Shown here in pieces: positions 16,740 through 25,628 of a DNA stretch of 64,000 nt (its first letter is position 1; every line of letters begins with the position of its first letter). Location of the stretch: NCBI GenBank assembly GCA_903833275.1, contig CAILEP010000022.1, positions 1-64,000 on the forward strand, in the 5' to 3' direction. A program made the position numbers and the translations under genes. Below the pieces are notes generated by a model. It did not search any database, had not been told where the DNA came from, and was given only the letters and a program-made list of their open reading frames with translations. This stretch comes from an uncultured Bdellovibrionales bacterium (lineage in GTDB: Bacteria; Bdellovibrionota; Bdellovibrionia; Bdellovibrionales; UBA1609).

Positions 16740-18253
16740 AGTCTCTTCTTCGAATTCTCATTTCTATTTCGGTGGTGGCGGCGCCATTTGCGGGCTTTGC
16801 CGAACCCAACTCGACCCCTCCGGTGCAATTTAAAATGATGACATCGGTGCCAGCCTTGGTGCGCGACTTTATTACTAAACACTCGCGCGATGAATTCGCC
16901 TACCGACTGACATCTGATGAGTTCGCCAAAGCCCTTGAAGATTCTAAAGGCTACACCGACGGTGTTTTTAATGCCCAAGCGAGTAAAGTATTGAAGATGA
17001 TGAGTCAGCCCGAAGACAGCCTTGTCGCATTTCATAGGGCAAAGGCCGAACAGGCGCTCGCGGCTGAAGCCCATCAATTGGTCGACAACCTCATCAATGA
17101 TGTTTTTAGACACAATCGACCGGTCAGCGATCTCAATATGCTGCTTATTACACTCGCGCACGATTATGCTTTCGATTCTATAAATGCCGGCCCACTCGAC
17201 TATTTGATTAACGCAATCAACGAATACCATTTCTCCGAACCTCAGTTGGCAGAAATTCGCAAACAGTCGAGCGACGACTATCGCATGGCGCGCGCTCAGT
17301 ACGGCACTTATGGCCTCTATATTCTTGGCTCGGCCATCGGCCTCATTAAGTATGGCCCGGCTATTTTGCAAAGAAACTTTCCGGGGCTTTTTCGCGGAGG
17401 TTTGCTGGCGAGCCTCAAAGAAGCCATTGGCCTCGGCGAGAAATCGGCTGCGGGTGCGGCAAATAAATCGACAATCACATCGGCTGAAAAATCTGAAATG
17501 ACTGCGGTGGCTAAAACCGCCGAAACCTCAGTGGCTGCACGAACAATTGATGAAAAATATGAAGCGTTGATTAAAGAGCTTGAAGAAATGGAGTCTCACC
17601 TCCCGACTCAGCAGACGTTGCCTTCTGAATTGCGTCGCTTGGTTGAGAACATGACTCGCTCGCGAGTTTTACGCAGCATGGACGTCGCTCGCGGCTCGTT
17701 ACGCTGGCTTCAAAAATATGGCATCTTGACCAACCTTAAACTGGCCGTCGGCCTTTATGCCGCAGGCAAAGCCGCCGGTGGAATCGATATTCTTGGCCAT
17801 GCTTTGTTTGATAAATATGTCGGCGAGACCGTCGACAATAGCTATATCAATATCAACGACGAGAAGGGTCAGAATTTGCGTAGTGACTACTTCGATGGTT
17901 TGGCCATATTGAATTTGTCTTGCAAGAGCCGCGCGCTTGTTTATGCAACCCAATCCGCCTTAAACGCTGATGATCATCTCGCCGCCGTTAAGAAACTAAA
18001 TGGCGATTATGTCGACTACGTTTTGTACAAAAACTATGCGCCCCGCTACGACAGCAAGGTGACATTGCCCGAAGGCATCAGTGTCGACCCTGCCACCGGT
18101 ATTGTAAGCTACAAAATCCAAATCAAGGACCGAGTGCTCACCGATCATTTTGCCTGCGCCAAATTAAAAGGCTCGCCGAGCACGCGCATCGAGGTCAGCC
18201 TGACCGAGGTGCTTTATGATCTTATGTTGAGTTACAAACAATTACTTAGATAG
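16736..18253 (+). CDS. exported protein of unknown function, coupled to the 1134-residue protein
   Basis: This 505-residue precursor starts at the ATG at 16736 that overlaps the previous stop (ATGA), with GGAGA upstream. The signal peptide is MKSLLRILISISVVAAPF with cleavage near AGFA-EP. A helical ectodomain contains HNRPVSDLNMLLITLAHDYA. Two hydrophobic segments sit near residues 190-210 (GLYILGSAIGLIKYGPAIL) and 335-355 (LKLAVGLYAAGKAAGGIDIL), with a charged coiled-coil-like linker between. A beta-rich C-terminal domain follows with the DPATGIVSYKIQIKDR segment. No family is recognised. The layout (signal peptide, ectodomain, two late hydrophobic segments) repeats that of the upstream protein. 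Confidence 0.8.
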   Translation: MKSLLRILISISVVAAPFAGFAEPNSTPPVQFKMMTSVPALVRDFITKHSRDEFAYRLTSDEFAKALEDSKGYTDGVFNAQASKVLKMMSQPEDSLVAFHRAKAEQALAAEAHQLVDNLINDVFRHNRPVSDLNMLLITLAHDYAFDSINAGPLDYLINAINEYHFSEPQLAEIRKQSSDDYRMARAQYGTYGLYILGSAIGLIKYGPAILQRNFPGLFRGGLLASLKEAIGLGEKSAAGAANKSTITSAEKSEMTAVAKTAETSVAARTIDEKYEALIKELEEMESHLPTQQTLPSELRRLVENMTRSRVLRSMDVARGSLRWLQKYGILTNLKLAVGLYAAGKAAGGIDILGHALFDKYVGETVDNSYININDEKGQNLRSDYFDGLAILNLSCKSRALVYATQSALNADDHLAAVKKLNGDYVDYVLYKNYAPRYDSKVTLPEGISVDPATGIVSYKIQIKDRVLTDHFACAKLKGSPSTRIEVSLTEVLYDLMLSYKQLLR

Positions 18254-18558
18254 CCCTGGGCTCGCGCAGAAAGAAAGATTGCCGAGATTAAGGCCGCGGG
18301 CCGCGGGCCTGCCAACAAAAATATTTAAAAATTAAATTGACGCAGTTTTTGCGTTCACATTTTAGGTATAAACCACACTGAAATTACTCCCCCATAAGTG
18401 ATACGCACGAAATCTAATGTCTCGATCACGCCGCCGTCGCGCGGTCACACGTATTATCAGATCAATAATTCAAAATTTATTTTTGCTGCAGGTCACCATC
18501 AATAAATCGAAAATTCAAAACCCGTGATAAAAATATTTTTGAGACGGAAAAGGAGAAA
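18254..18558. other. 305-base intergenic region
   Basis: This stretch separates the exported pair from the HNH gene. It begins with a GC-rich repeat (GGCCGCGGGCCGCGGGCC near 18291) and turns AT-rich before the AAGGAG site of the HNH gene. I find no ORF or RNA gene and no certain promoter. Confidence 0.35.
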
Positions 18559-19443
18559 ATGACAAAAGACCTACACACACACACCTTAGAATTAGTTCGA
18601 GAAGAGCGCCGCCTCACGGGGCTGGTAATCGAAAACCTGCAAAAAATCTCAGACCTGAATCTTTTTTTAGAAATGGGCTATAGCTCGCTTTTCACCTATT
18701 GCACCCGCGCCCTCGGCTACTCGGAGGCCTGCGCCTATCGCCGAATTCAAGCCGTGAAGGTGGCTCGCCAACTGCCAGAGGTCAAAGAAAAGCTAAATTC
18801 TGGCGTCATTAATTTAACAAATCTTTCGATGGCGCAGAGCTTAATCACCAGCGCAACTCTTTCGCTCGAGGAAAAGCGCGAGGTTTTGCACAAGATTGAA
18901 AATTGCACCAAGCGCCAGGCCGAAATAGCCTTGGCTCAATTGGGTCGCACTCCAAATGGCCCTGGCCTTGGCCAAGAAAAACTTACCTTTCGTAATGGCA
19001 ATGAAGCCTTGCTGCAACTACAAGTTTCTAAACAGACGATAGAGAAACTTGACCGGCTAAAAAAACTTCGCTCGCACAAAAACCCCAATATGACCTACTC
19101 TGATCTCGTCGATGATCTTTGCGACTGCCTGTTGCGAAAAATTGACCCGTTGGAGCAAAAAACAGACCGAACGAAAAATTCAAAATCGACTTTGATTCGA
19201 TCGGCCAGGTCGACGACGCACAACAATCGTCGTTTCATTTCGGCAAAACTCAAGAGAGCCGTGTGGCAGCGAGATAATGGTCAATGCACTTTCGTAGACC
19301 CTCAGACAATGAATCGCTGTGAATCGATGCATCTTTTGCAAATCGATCATATAAAGCCCGTCTTTCTTGGCGGAGAAGCATCGCACAATAACCTAAGACT
19401 ACTTTGTCACGCCCATCACAAATTTAGAGATAAAGATTTTTAG
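18559..19443 (+). CDS. HNH endonuclease-domain protein
   Basis: This 294-residue protein has an N-terminal helical domain of about 110 residues (ISDLNLFLEMGYSSLFTYCTRALGYSEACA, split here by description only), typical of the HNH proteins abundant in Bdellovibrio-like genomes. A basic linker follows, then a C-terminal HNH nuclease: KRAVWQRDNGQCTF around 230, LQIDHIKPVFLGG (the catalytic DH), and NNLRLLCHAHHKF at the end. It probably nicks or cuts DNA with a divalent metal, but its role is unknown. The ribosome site AAGGAG lies close before the ATG. It stands alone as a single gene. Confidence 0.88.
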   Translation: MTKDLHTHTLELVREERRLTGLVIENLQKISDLNLFLEMGYSSLFTYCTRALGYSEACAYRRIQAVKVARQLPEVKEKLNSGVINLTNLSMAQSLITSATLSLEEKREVLHKIENCTKRQAEIALAQLGRTPNGPGLGQEKLTFRNGNEALLQLQVSKQTIEKLDRLKKLRSHKNPNMTYSDLVDDLCDCLLRKIDPLEQKTDRTKNSKSTLIRSARSTTHNNRRFISAKLKRAVWQRDNGQCTFVDPQTMNRCESMHLLQIDHIKPVFLGGEASHNNLRLLCHAHHKFRDKDF

Positions 19444-19505
19444 CAAAGGCGTTGCCGAGGTTTATGGCTGCAAATTTGCACCGGGCGCGCTGACGCCCGC
19501 GAAAT

Positions 19506-20330
19506 CTATTTCTGCGAATCGGCGCTATGAGCAGTGGCCGCCCCTTGACCTACACCTGAACCGCGAATGCCACTTAGCGCAGCACTAATCTGCCGCGCCC
19601 AATATTTGCCGGCACTTTCGGTTCGGTGAATACCATCGACAGTTTGATTGCCTTCGCAACTCTTGTGAAGAGAGTCACAACTGCGGGTGGCGTTACGACT
19701 GTCGACCAAACGACAAAGCCCCTGGGTCGCTTCTCCCAACGAATCGTAAAATTCGTCAAGATTGCTCTCGCGAATTTCGACGTCGGTCGGTGCGGCGCCC
19801 TTCTTTTTGTTTTTATAACCAATGTTTTGCCCCATATTCATATGGGGTGGGCCGATCCAGTCGCAGCCGCCCCGAGCCTTCGCCATTTGCGCAATTTTGA
19901 GATACCTGAAATCGACGTGCGGCGCCCCGAGCGAATTTGCCCCAAGCGCGATGATAACGCGGCCACCGTGGGCCTCCGACAAAACCACATCAAGATCAGG
20001 CATCTTGCCGTCGCCACCACAAAGCGCTAAATTTTCTTCGCCAGGGCGGCGAACCTGACATTTTTTAGGTCCTTTTTTATGCGGAGGGTTTTTGCGATCC
20101 AACCAGTGCTCAGGAGTACTCGACTCTGTACAATAGAGAGTTACGGCCTGACCCTGCTTAGTGAGCTCGCTTACTAACGCGCGCCCGAACGGCCCACAGC
20201 TCAACGAATCTCCGATAACAACGGTTGCCGCCTTGCCGGTGCCAGGCTCAGCGGCGACACTTACAGGCGACCCCAATGGCAAAACGAACCACGAGAAGAA
20301 AAACGTAATGACCAAAAAAATTATTCGCAT
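19506..20330 (-). CDS. exported SGNH/GDSL-type hydrolase
   Basis: This 274-residue precursor has a signal peptide (MRIIFLVITFFFSWFVLPLG, ending near VAA-EP). SGNH blocks are visible: block I VIGDSLSCGPFG with the nucleophile Ser, the ALGANSLG segment as the Asn block, and a C-terminal DGIHRTESAG with the Asp-His pair. Six or more cysteines suggest an oxidised periplasmic enzyme. Such enzymes act as esterases or peptidoglycan/polysaccharide deacetylases; the substrate here is open. The tail is Gly/Ala/Ser-rich and probably disordered. It lies between other genes for exported proteins. Confidence 0.82.
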   Translation of the reverse strand: MRIIFLVITFFFSWFVLPLGSPVSVAAEPGTGKAATVVIGDSLSCGPFGRALVSELTKQGQAVTLYCTESSTPEHWLDRKNPPHKKGPKKCQVRRPGEENLALCGGDGKMPDLDVVLSEAHGGRVIIALGANSLGAPHVDFRYLKIAQMAKARGGCDWIGPPHMNMGQNIGYKNKKKGAAPTDVEIRESNLDEFYDSLGEATQGLCRLVDSRNATRSCDSLHKSCEGNQTVDGIHRTESAGKYWARQISAALSGIRGSGVGQGAATAHSADSQK

Positions 20331-20454
20331 CTTTAAATAATACTACGGCTTAGCGGAGTCTCTCAAATTGAAACACCGAGTGCGGCGAGCCTCGGCCGAA
20401 GGTCGAGGTCGGTAAGGGCCGCGCCTGACCGGCACCTCTGCGGCGCGCGGCGCT

Positions 20455-22230
20455 CTACCCTTGCGGTGGCTCTGACACAACCGGCAGGCTGCGGGCGCGT
20501 TCAATGGCTTGTTGTAGATATGAGAGTGCTGGCTTAGATAGCCGAATGCCATGCTGACCCAGCCATTTGGCGCCGTCGAAAGCGGCCGCAAAGCCAGCCG
20601 AGGTGGCCCCGTTAAAAATATCAGCCACTGGGCCCTTAGTCAGCGCGAACGCCATAATAAAAGAATATAAAATGCCGCGGCGCTGGCTATCGAGATCTTG
20701 CACCTCGCGTAGAAAGTGAGTTCGTTCGCTCGCGGGCAGCGACGAATCACTTTGCCTTTCAAAATAGCCAAAGACCTCATTGTAGGTTTGGCCATAGTTT
20801 ATGACGTCAAGCCATGAGTAACCAAAGTTAACGGCGAAATTTGTGACCGGAAAGCAAAGCAACTTCATCGATTTCAAACCATTTTTTAGACGGCCGGCCG
20901 CCATTAAAGTTTCGCCAATTTTAAAAGCTTTAACGGCGAAGGCGACTCCACGCTCCCAAGGGAACCCACAAACCGCAATGTTCGCCGCAATCAACAGCCC
21001 CATGCGCTTACCATTGCGATAAGTCACATCTTTGGCGTGCTCTGCAATTAGACCTGGCGTCACGGTTTTATTTTTTTCACCATTGCTGCCGGTCAAAATT
21101 TCTTGAAAATTTATACTCGCATCTGAGTCGCGCAAGATATTCATTTCTTCGGAGGGGTGAGCCAGAACATCTTCAACGATCGGGTTGTACTCAAGTAAAT
21201 TTAACCACTCTTCGCGACTCGCGTTGGTCTTCTCACCGCCCGCTGTCTTAGCTTCAGTCTTAACGAGAAACTCACGAAACTCATCGAGTGCACCTTGAGC
21301 TGAACTCACGATGACATCGGCTATTTTTTCAATATCAGCATCTGAAAGCACGGCCGCTGGCGCCAGCGCTACAAATGGATAGAGCTGCACGAGAGCAAAA
21401 TAACGCCGAGTTAAGTCATCACGCTCAGCCGCGAGTTGGTAGATACCTAAATCGAGAGCCGAAAGTTTTTGGGCCATGGTGTTAGGCTCTACAGATAAAT
21501 TCTTGTCTACCGTGAAATTAAACATTTCGGTCTTGGCATTGTAAGCCAGGTGAAGACTGCGGCAACCATCGGCGTGCTGCCCGAACAGAACGTAATCACA
21601 AAGCATTTGCAAGTGGCCATCGAAATTCATCGGGTATTTTATCGGCTCGCCCTGCACGTCTTTTAGCCGCGCCATTGAGAATTTATAGTTAATGTCATTT
21701 CGTAAAAATGACTGTATCTCGACTGCACTAAAAGGCGAATTCTGGATGTCTTTTTTGCGCGCTAAATTGCGAGTGATAATATCTTCTAAGGGGTCGTCTT
21801 GCAGACCCATTAACATTGGCGACTGCTCAATTTTCTTTTGCGCGGTATTTTTGTTGCCGAGATTCACCAGCTGCTCGCTGAAATCCGCTTGAAGAGTTCG
21901 AAAATTGCTCGCACTCAAAAGGTTAATCATAAACTGATACTGCCGCATTCGCGGGTATTCGAAGGCCGTCGTTTGACGAATAAAGCCGACCAACTCAGCA
22001 CACACTTCAGGGTTTGTGGTATTTTTCTTTGCAAAGCAGCCCTTCAAAGCTTGAGCGCGGGTCAAATTAGCCTGCAGAGAAAAACTCACTCGCTCGCGAA
22101 CCGCGTTTAGCAGCGCCTGCTCAGCAGTCACCTGGGTCATACTGTTAGCGTTGCTATTGCCACCCCAAACATTTGAAAGGGGCCCAAGAGCCAAACTTAG
22201 AGACAGAAATAGTGTCATGAGTGATTTCAT
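20455..22230 (-). CDS. exported protein of unknown function (591 residues)
   Basis: The start at 22230 gives MKSLMTLFLSLSLALGPLSNV, a clean signal peptide. An ATG at 22284 would add 18 residues, and neither start has a strong ribosome site. The ectodomain is helical, with four or five cysteines (KGCFAKKN, PEVCAE, LCDYV, GCRSLH). Two late hydrophobic regions follow at about residues 415-435 (MGLLIAANIAVCGFPWERG) and 470-490 (LLCFPVTNFAVNFGYSWLDV). The motif W-x-D followed by G-x-x-Y and F (SWLDVINYGQTYNEVFGYF) resembles one in the 1134-residue protein (SAWGDYVMMLIVGHAYGTYQ). The gene is divergent from the exported Clp-like ATPase. No known family. Confidence 0.78.
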   Translation of the reverse strand: MKSLMTLFLSLSLALGPLSNVWGGNSNANSMTQVTAEQALLNAVRERVSFSLQANLTRAQALKGCFAKKNTTNPEVCAELVGFIRQTTAFEYPRMRQYQFMINLLSASNFRTLQADFSEQLVNLGNKNTAQKKIEQSPMLMGLQDDPLEDIITRNLARKKDIQNSPFSAVEIQSFLRNDINYKFSMARLKDVQGEPIKYPMNFDGHLQMLCDYVLFGQHADGCRSLHLAYNAKTEMFNFTVDKNLSVEPNTMAQKLSALDLGIYQLAAERDDLTRRYFALVQLYPFVALAPAAVLSDADIEKIADVIVSSAQGALDEFREFLVKTEAKTAGGEKTNASREEWLNLLEYNPIVEDVLAHPSEEMNILRDSDASINFQEILTGSNGEKNKTVTPGLIAEHAKDVTYRNGKRMGLLIAANIAVCGFPWERGVAFAVKAFKIGETLMAAGRLKNGLKSMKLLCFPVTNFAVNFGYSWLDVINYGQTYNEVFGYFERQSDSSLPASERTHFLREVQDLDSQRRGILYSFIMAFALTKGPVADIFNGATSAGFAAAFDGAKWLGQHGIRLSKPALSYLQQAIERARSLPVVSEPPQG

Positions 22231-22309
22231 ATATAGAGATGTATTCAAATTGTGTTCCAACTTTAAGTGGGCCTTCTGCTTCATAAAGCGTTTGAATGCC
22301 CGAAATAAG

Positions 22310-22338
22310 CCGTAAAAACTTAAAGTGACATTTTACGG
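22310..22338. promoter_or_regulatory. inverted repeat between divergent exported genes
   Basis: CCGTAAAA at 22310-22317 and its exact complement TTTTACGG at 22331-22338 are 13 bases apart, inside the 232-base region between the divergent 591-residue protein and the Clp-like ATPase genes. The position suits a shared operator. The arms are short, so chance cannot be excluded. Confidence 0.35.
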
Positions 22339-22462
22339 TGCCAGCTGGTGAATTATTCGACATGCACAATTTGTAACCTATTGAAATCACGTAAATAAAC
22401 AAGCCCTTTTGTTGGTATCGGTATTGCTCATGTATTTGGTGTGCATAAAAGCAGGAGTGTAT

Positions 22463-24982
22463 ATGAACCCCTCTCATAGCCCCAAAATCAGCCGACAAGG
22501 TATCGCTTACGTCATCGCAGCCAGCATTTTTCTGAACCCGATGTTAGGCGCCTACGCCGCCGAAATACCGAGCGGCAAAACCGTCTTGGGTTGGTTTGGC
22601 CTAGGCGCTTCTGCTGCCGAAAAAGCCGCTGCAAAAGAGTCGGCCGCAAGAGCGGCCCAAGAAGCCGCCGACAAGGCAGCCAAAGGCACCGAACACTCTG
22701 TTGATAATATTCTTTCACCACAAACCAGAACTGAACCAACCCCCAAAGAGCTTGAAGCCGCCAAAGAATTGAACGCGATGATTATCGACGGTAGCAAAGG
22801 GCTTAAAGGCACCGGCGGTGTTTTTAGTGATCTCGACTCTCTGGCTATTGTTGGCGCAAGATCGAAAACCACTGGTCGAATTGAAGAGGTTGATAACCTC
22901 GTGCTGGGCTTAAACAACCCCGACAACACTGGCGCGATGCTTGTTGGCACCAAAGGTGTTGGCAAATCGCAACTGATGGTCGCACTTGCTGAGCGCATTC
23001 GCCTTGGGCAGGTGCCTGAATACCTGCGCGGCACTCGTGTGATCGAAGTTGATATCGACAACGCTCTCGCTCATACCTTTGGCGACTTTGCTCGCCAAGT
23101 CGATAAATTCGAAAAGATTCTAAATGAATTTTTCAGAACTCACCCGCAGACAACCGCTAATGCTGCCGAAGTGATCTTCTATTTTCCGAAAGGCATTAAC
23201 GAAGAATCTTTAGATCACTATCTGGCAAAAATTCGCCAAACCTACGGCAGCCGACGAGCTCGAATTGTGATTGAGGGCTCTGAAGCGAAGCTCGACGAAC
23301 TTGCTAATAAAAGCTCGTACCTGAGCTTGTTCTATAAAGTGCGCGTCAATGAGCTTTCACCGCCCGAAGTATTTGCTGTTCTTAAAGAGGCTAGCCTCGA
23401 AAAGGCCAAAGCAAAAAATATCATCGTCAGTGATGATGTTCTTGAATACATCACCGAAAACGCCAAGCGCTTCTCGCCTGACGTGGGCAGCCCGCTTGCT
23501 GAATTGAAACTACTTACTAATTCTTTATCAGCTAAAGAAGTCGCAGGTCACAGCCCGCAATCGGCCATAGTTAATCTTTTGAACGCCGAAAAAGCACAGC
23601 TTGAACGAGAAATAGGCAGCACGCGAAGAATGATCAAACTCACAATCGACCCCGCGACCGGCAAATATATACCGGTGCTCGATGCTAATGGCCAACCGGT
23701 ACTTAGAGCAAACGCTCGCGATTTAGTTAAAGAGTTGCCAAAACGCCTAGCCAAAATGAATGACGAAATTGCCAAAGCGCAGGCCCAATTTGTAAACCAG
23801 CGTGGTGATTTACGCGACCAAATTGCTCGACTCAAAGAGCAGGTTCGCATCGCGAAAGAAAGCGGCAACTCGTCAGCTATGGACAAAGCCGAGGCCGATC
23901 TACAATCGTTAAAATCTCTGTCGCTTTACGACGTCGCGCTTGCAGTTAAAAAACAAAACCCCAATTTAACGATCGAAGAAATTTTGGGCTTGCGAAGTGC
24001 TACCACCGTCGCTGAGCGCGAATCGCTTTTCAAAAAGGTCGTTTTTAATCAAATCGAAATGGTTCGCTCGATTATGAAAGCCGGCACCGCCATGATTAAC
24101 GGCACCCTTCGCAAGGGCAAACCGCTTCGCAAAGTGTTTTATCTCGGCCCCACTGGTGTTGGTAAAACAGAAGTCGCAAAAGCCTCGGGTCGTATCGATT
24201 TCGGTCGCGAGGCTGAAGTTATCAACATGGGCAATTTTCTCGATAAAACTTCACTCACTGTTTTCACTGGCGCAGGCGCTGGTTATGTCGGCTTTGACAA
24301 AGGCTCTTTGCTGGTAAACACGGCCCGTAATTTACGCCGCGGGGTTCTCGTTCTTGATGAGCTCGAAAAAGCGATTAAAGCCAACCCCGAATTACAAGGT
24401 GTGTTGCTACCAGTTTTGGATGAGGCCAAAATGGTCGACCCGCGTGGCGTCGCTGCCAACTTTGAACAGATTGTGATCGTCGTGACCTCAAACGCTATTA
24501 CCAAACTTGAAGGCGCTGAGAAAGAGCTTTATCTTTCGCTGAATGAAAAAGCTCGTAAGAAATTTATTATTGATAAATTGCTCTCGCTTGACATGGGTTT
24601 TACCCCAGAGTTTTTAGGTCGCTTTGACGACTTCGTTTTTGCTAATGATTTAGAAAACGCTTCTTACCTGGCTATTATTCAAAAAGAAGTGAATAAATTT
24701 TGGATCGAAGCTCTGAAGCCACGTGGTATCGACGTCGAAATCACCGATAGCGCGCGAGCCCAAATGGCAAAAGAAATTATCGGCTCTACCCGCGGCTCAG
24801 GCCGTGATGCCATCGACGTGGCCAACGATCACGTGCGCGAAGTTTATAACCTCGCGATGACCGATCGTCAGTACATCCGCCCAGACGGTAAACCCCCGGT
24901 TGAACTTGTTATTGAAGACGGCGACCGATGGATTATCGATTACAATGAGGCCGAGGGCTTTACGCACAGGGTGGCTGAATAG
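22463..24982 (+). CDS. Clp/Hsp100 (ClpB-like) AAA+ ATPase with an export signal
   Basis: The ATG at 22463 follows AGGAG by nine bases and yields an 839-residue protein. Residues 1-32 form a signal peptide (basic PKISRQ, then GIAYVIAASIFLNPMLGAYA, cleavage AYA-AE). The Clp N-domain is missing and an Ala/Lys-rich helix takes its place. AAA-1: Walker A GTKGVGKS (162-169), but the Walker B position reads VIFYFPKG without the Asp-Glu pair, and the LERRF arginine fingers are replaced by YLSLFYKV. A coiled-coil middle region (about 375-485) resembles the ClpB M-domain. AAA-2 is intact: GPTGVGKT (562-569), pore loop GYVG (607-610), Walker B VLVLDELEKA, and PEFLGRFD with the arginine finger. It is divergent from an exported protein gene. 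Confidence 0.85.
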   Translation: MNPSHSPKISRQGIAYVIAASIFLNPMLGAYAAEIPSGKTVLGWFGLGASAAEKAAAKESAARAAQEAADKAAKGTEHSVDNILSPQTRTEPTPKELEAAKELNAMIIDGSKGLKGTGGVFSDLDSLAIVGARSKTTGRIEEVDNLVLGLNNPDNTGAMLVGTKGVGKSQLMVALAERIRLGQVPEYLRGTRVIEVDIDNALAHTFGDFARQVDKFEKILNEFFRTHPQTTANAAEVIFYFPKGINEESLDHYLAKIRQTYGSRRARIVIEGSEAKLDELANKSSYLSLFYKVRVNELSPPEVFAVLKEASLEKAKAKNIIVSDDVLEYITENAKRFSPDVGSPLAELKLLTNSLSAKEVAGHSPQSAIVNLLNAEKAQLEREIGSTRRMIKLTIDPATGKYIPVLDANGQPVLRANARDLVKELPKRLAKMNDEIAKAQAQFVNQRGDLRDQIARLKEQVRIAKESGNSSAMDKAEADLQSLKSLSLYDVALAVKKQNPNLTIEEILGLRSATTVAERESLFKKVVFNQIEMVRSIMKAGTAMINGTLRKGKPLRKVFYLGPTGVGKTEVAKASGRIDFGREAEVINMGNFLDKTSLTVFTGAGAGYVGFDKGSLLVNTARNLRRGVLVLDELEKAIKANPELQGVLLPVLDEAKMVDPRGVAANFEQIVIVVTSNAITKLEGAEKELYLSLNEKARKKFIIDKLLSLDMGFTPEFLGRFDDFVFANDLENASYLAIIQKEVNKFWIEALKPRGIDVEITDSARAQMAKEIIGSTRGSGRDAIDVANDHVREVYNLAMTDRQYIRPDGKPPVELVIEDGDRWIIDYNEAEGFTHRVAE

Positions 24983-25220
24983 AGCCAGGTGAATAGAACC
25001 CGGTGAGTCGAAGGCAGTCGCGATGGTAACCATAAAGACGGCGGCGTAGGCAATTAGTGTTGGCTACCTGATGGTATTTCGAGGTAGTCATCCTGGTGCT
25101 TCTTAGTTCTTTTTTCATATTGAGACGTCTACTTCTGAGACCAAATCTCTTTTTGATCGAAATTACTTATTCACACTTTGATACATGCCGATAGGTATTA
25201 AGACATTTGTCGGGGTGTAA
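24983..25220. other. intergenic gap, no gene seen
   Basis: A 238-base AT-rich region between the Clp-like gene and the Cys-rich lipoprotein gene. It ends in a GGGGTG ribosome site. No terminator hairpin with a T-run was found. Confidence 0.3.
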
Positions 25221-25628
25221 ATGACTATATCAGCAGCCAAAATTCGCTCACTTCTTCTAACTAAAAAATTTATCTCCATCGTTGTTTTACTGCTGGCGAT
25301 TTCACCTTCACTGTTCATGTTTCAAAACTGCGGTAAGGGCTTTGATGCCATTAAAGCAACCTCAAGCTCATCTCTCTCGCTGAATTGCACGCCCGGCGCA
25401 AATCTTGGTTGCGCGACCGGCAACGGCCCAGGCAATCAAGTGTGTGATGCGCAAGGCCTGGGCTATGGGGCCTGCGCGCTCTCAAGCTGCGACGCTGGCT
25501 TCAATTTACAAAATGGCATTGCCTACCTGACTCCTGCACCCCCGGCGCCACGGCCAATTGCACTGCTAATAATGGTATGGGCACTCAAATCTGCAATTCT
25601 CTTGGCACTGGCTTTGGCTCATGCGTGA
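25221..25628 (+). CDS. Cys-rich lipoprotein, frame broken near 25525-25545
   Basis: The N-terminus (TKKFISIVVLLLAISPSLFM then FQNCGKGFD) looks like a lipoprotein signal of the 'FQNCG' style seen in Bdellovibrio-like bacteria, with the acylated Cys near residue 37. A Cys-rich repeat follows: CTPGANLGCATGNGPGNQVC and then YGACALSSCDAG. A second copy (CTPGATANCTANNGMGTQIC) is encoded immediately downstream but in another frame, so this frame's last 27 residues are probably out-of-frame translation. GGGGTG precedes the ATG at 25221. The product is likely truncated or the gene is decaying. Confidence 0.6.
   Translation: MTISAAKIRSLLLTKKFISIVVLLLAISPSLFMFQNCGKGFDAIKATSSSSLSLNCTPGANLGCATGNGPGNQVCDAQGLGYGACALSSCDAGFNLQNGIAYLTPAPPAPRPIALLIMVWALKSAILLALALAHA

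Noticed and set aside
18285-18320. GC-rich hairpin after the exported pair as a terminator
   Set aside because: GGCCGCGGGCC can pair with itself but is not followed by a T-run, so I cannot support a Rho-independent terminator.
22552-23061. Long leftward ORF (169 codons) under the Clp-like gene
   Set aside because: It lies fully inside the sense ORF carrying Walker A, and its Ser/Ala-rich translation has no family features.
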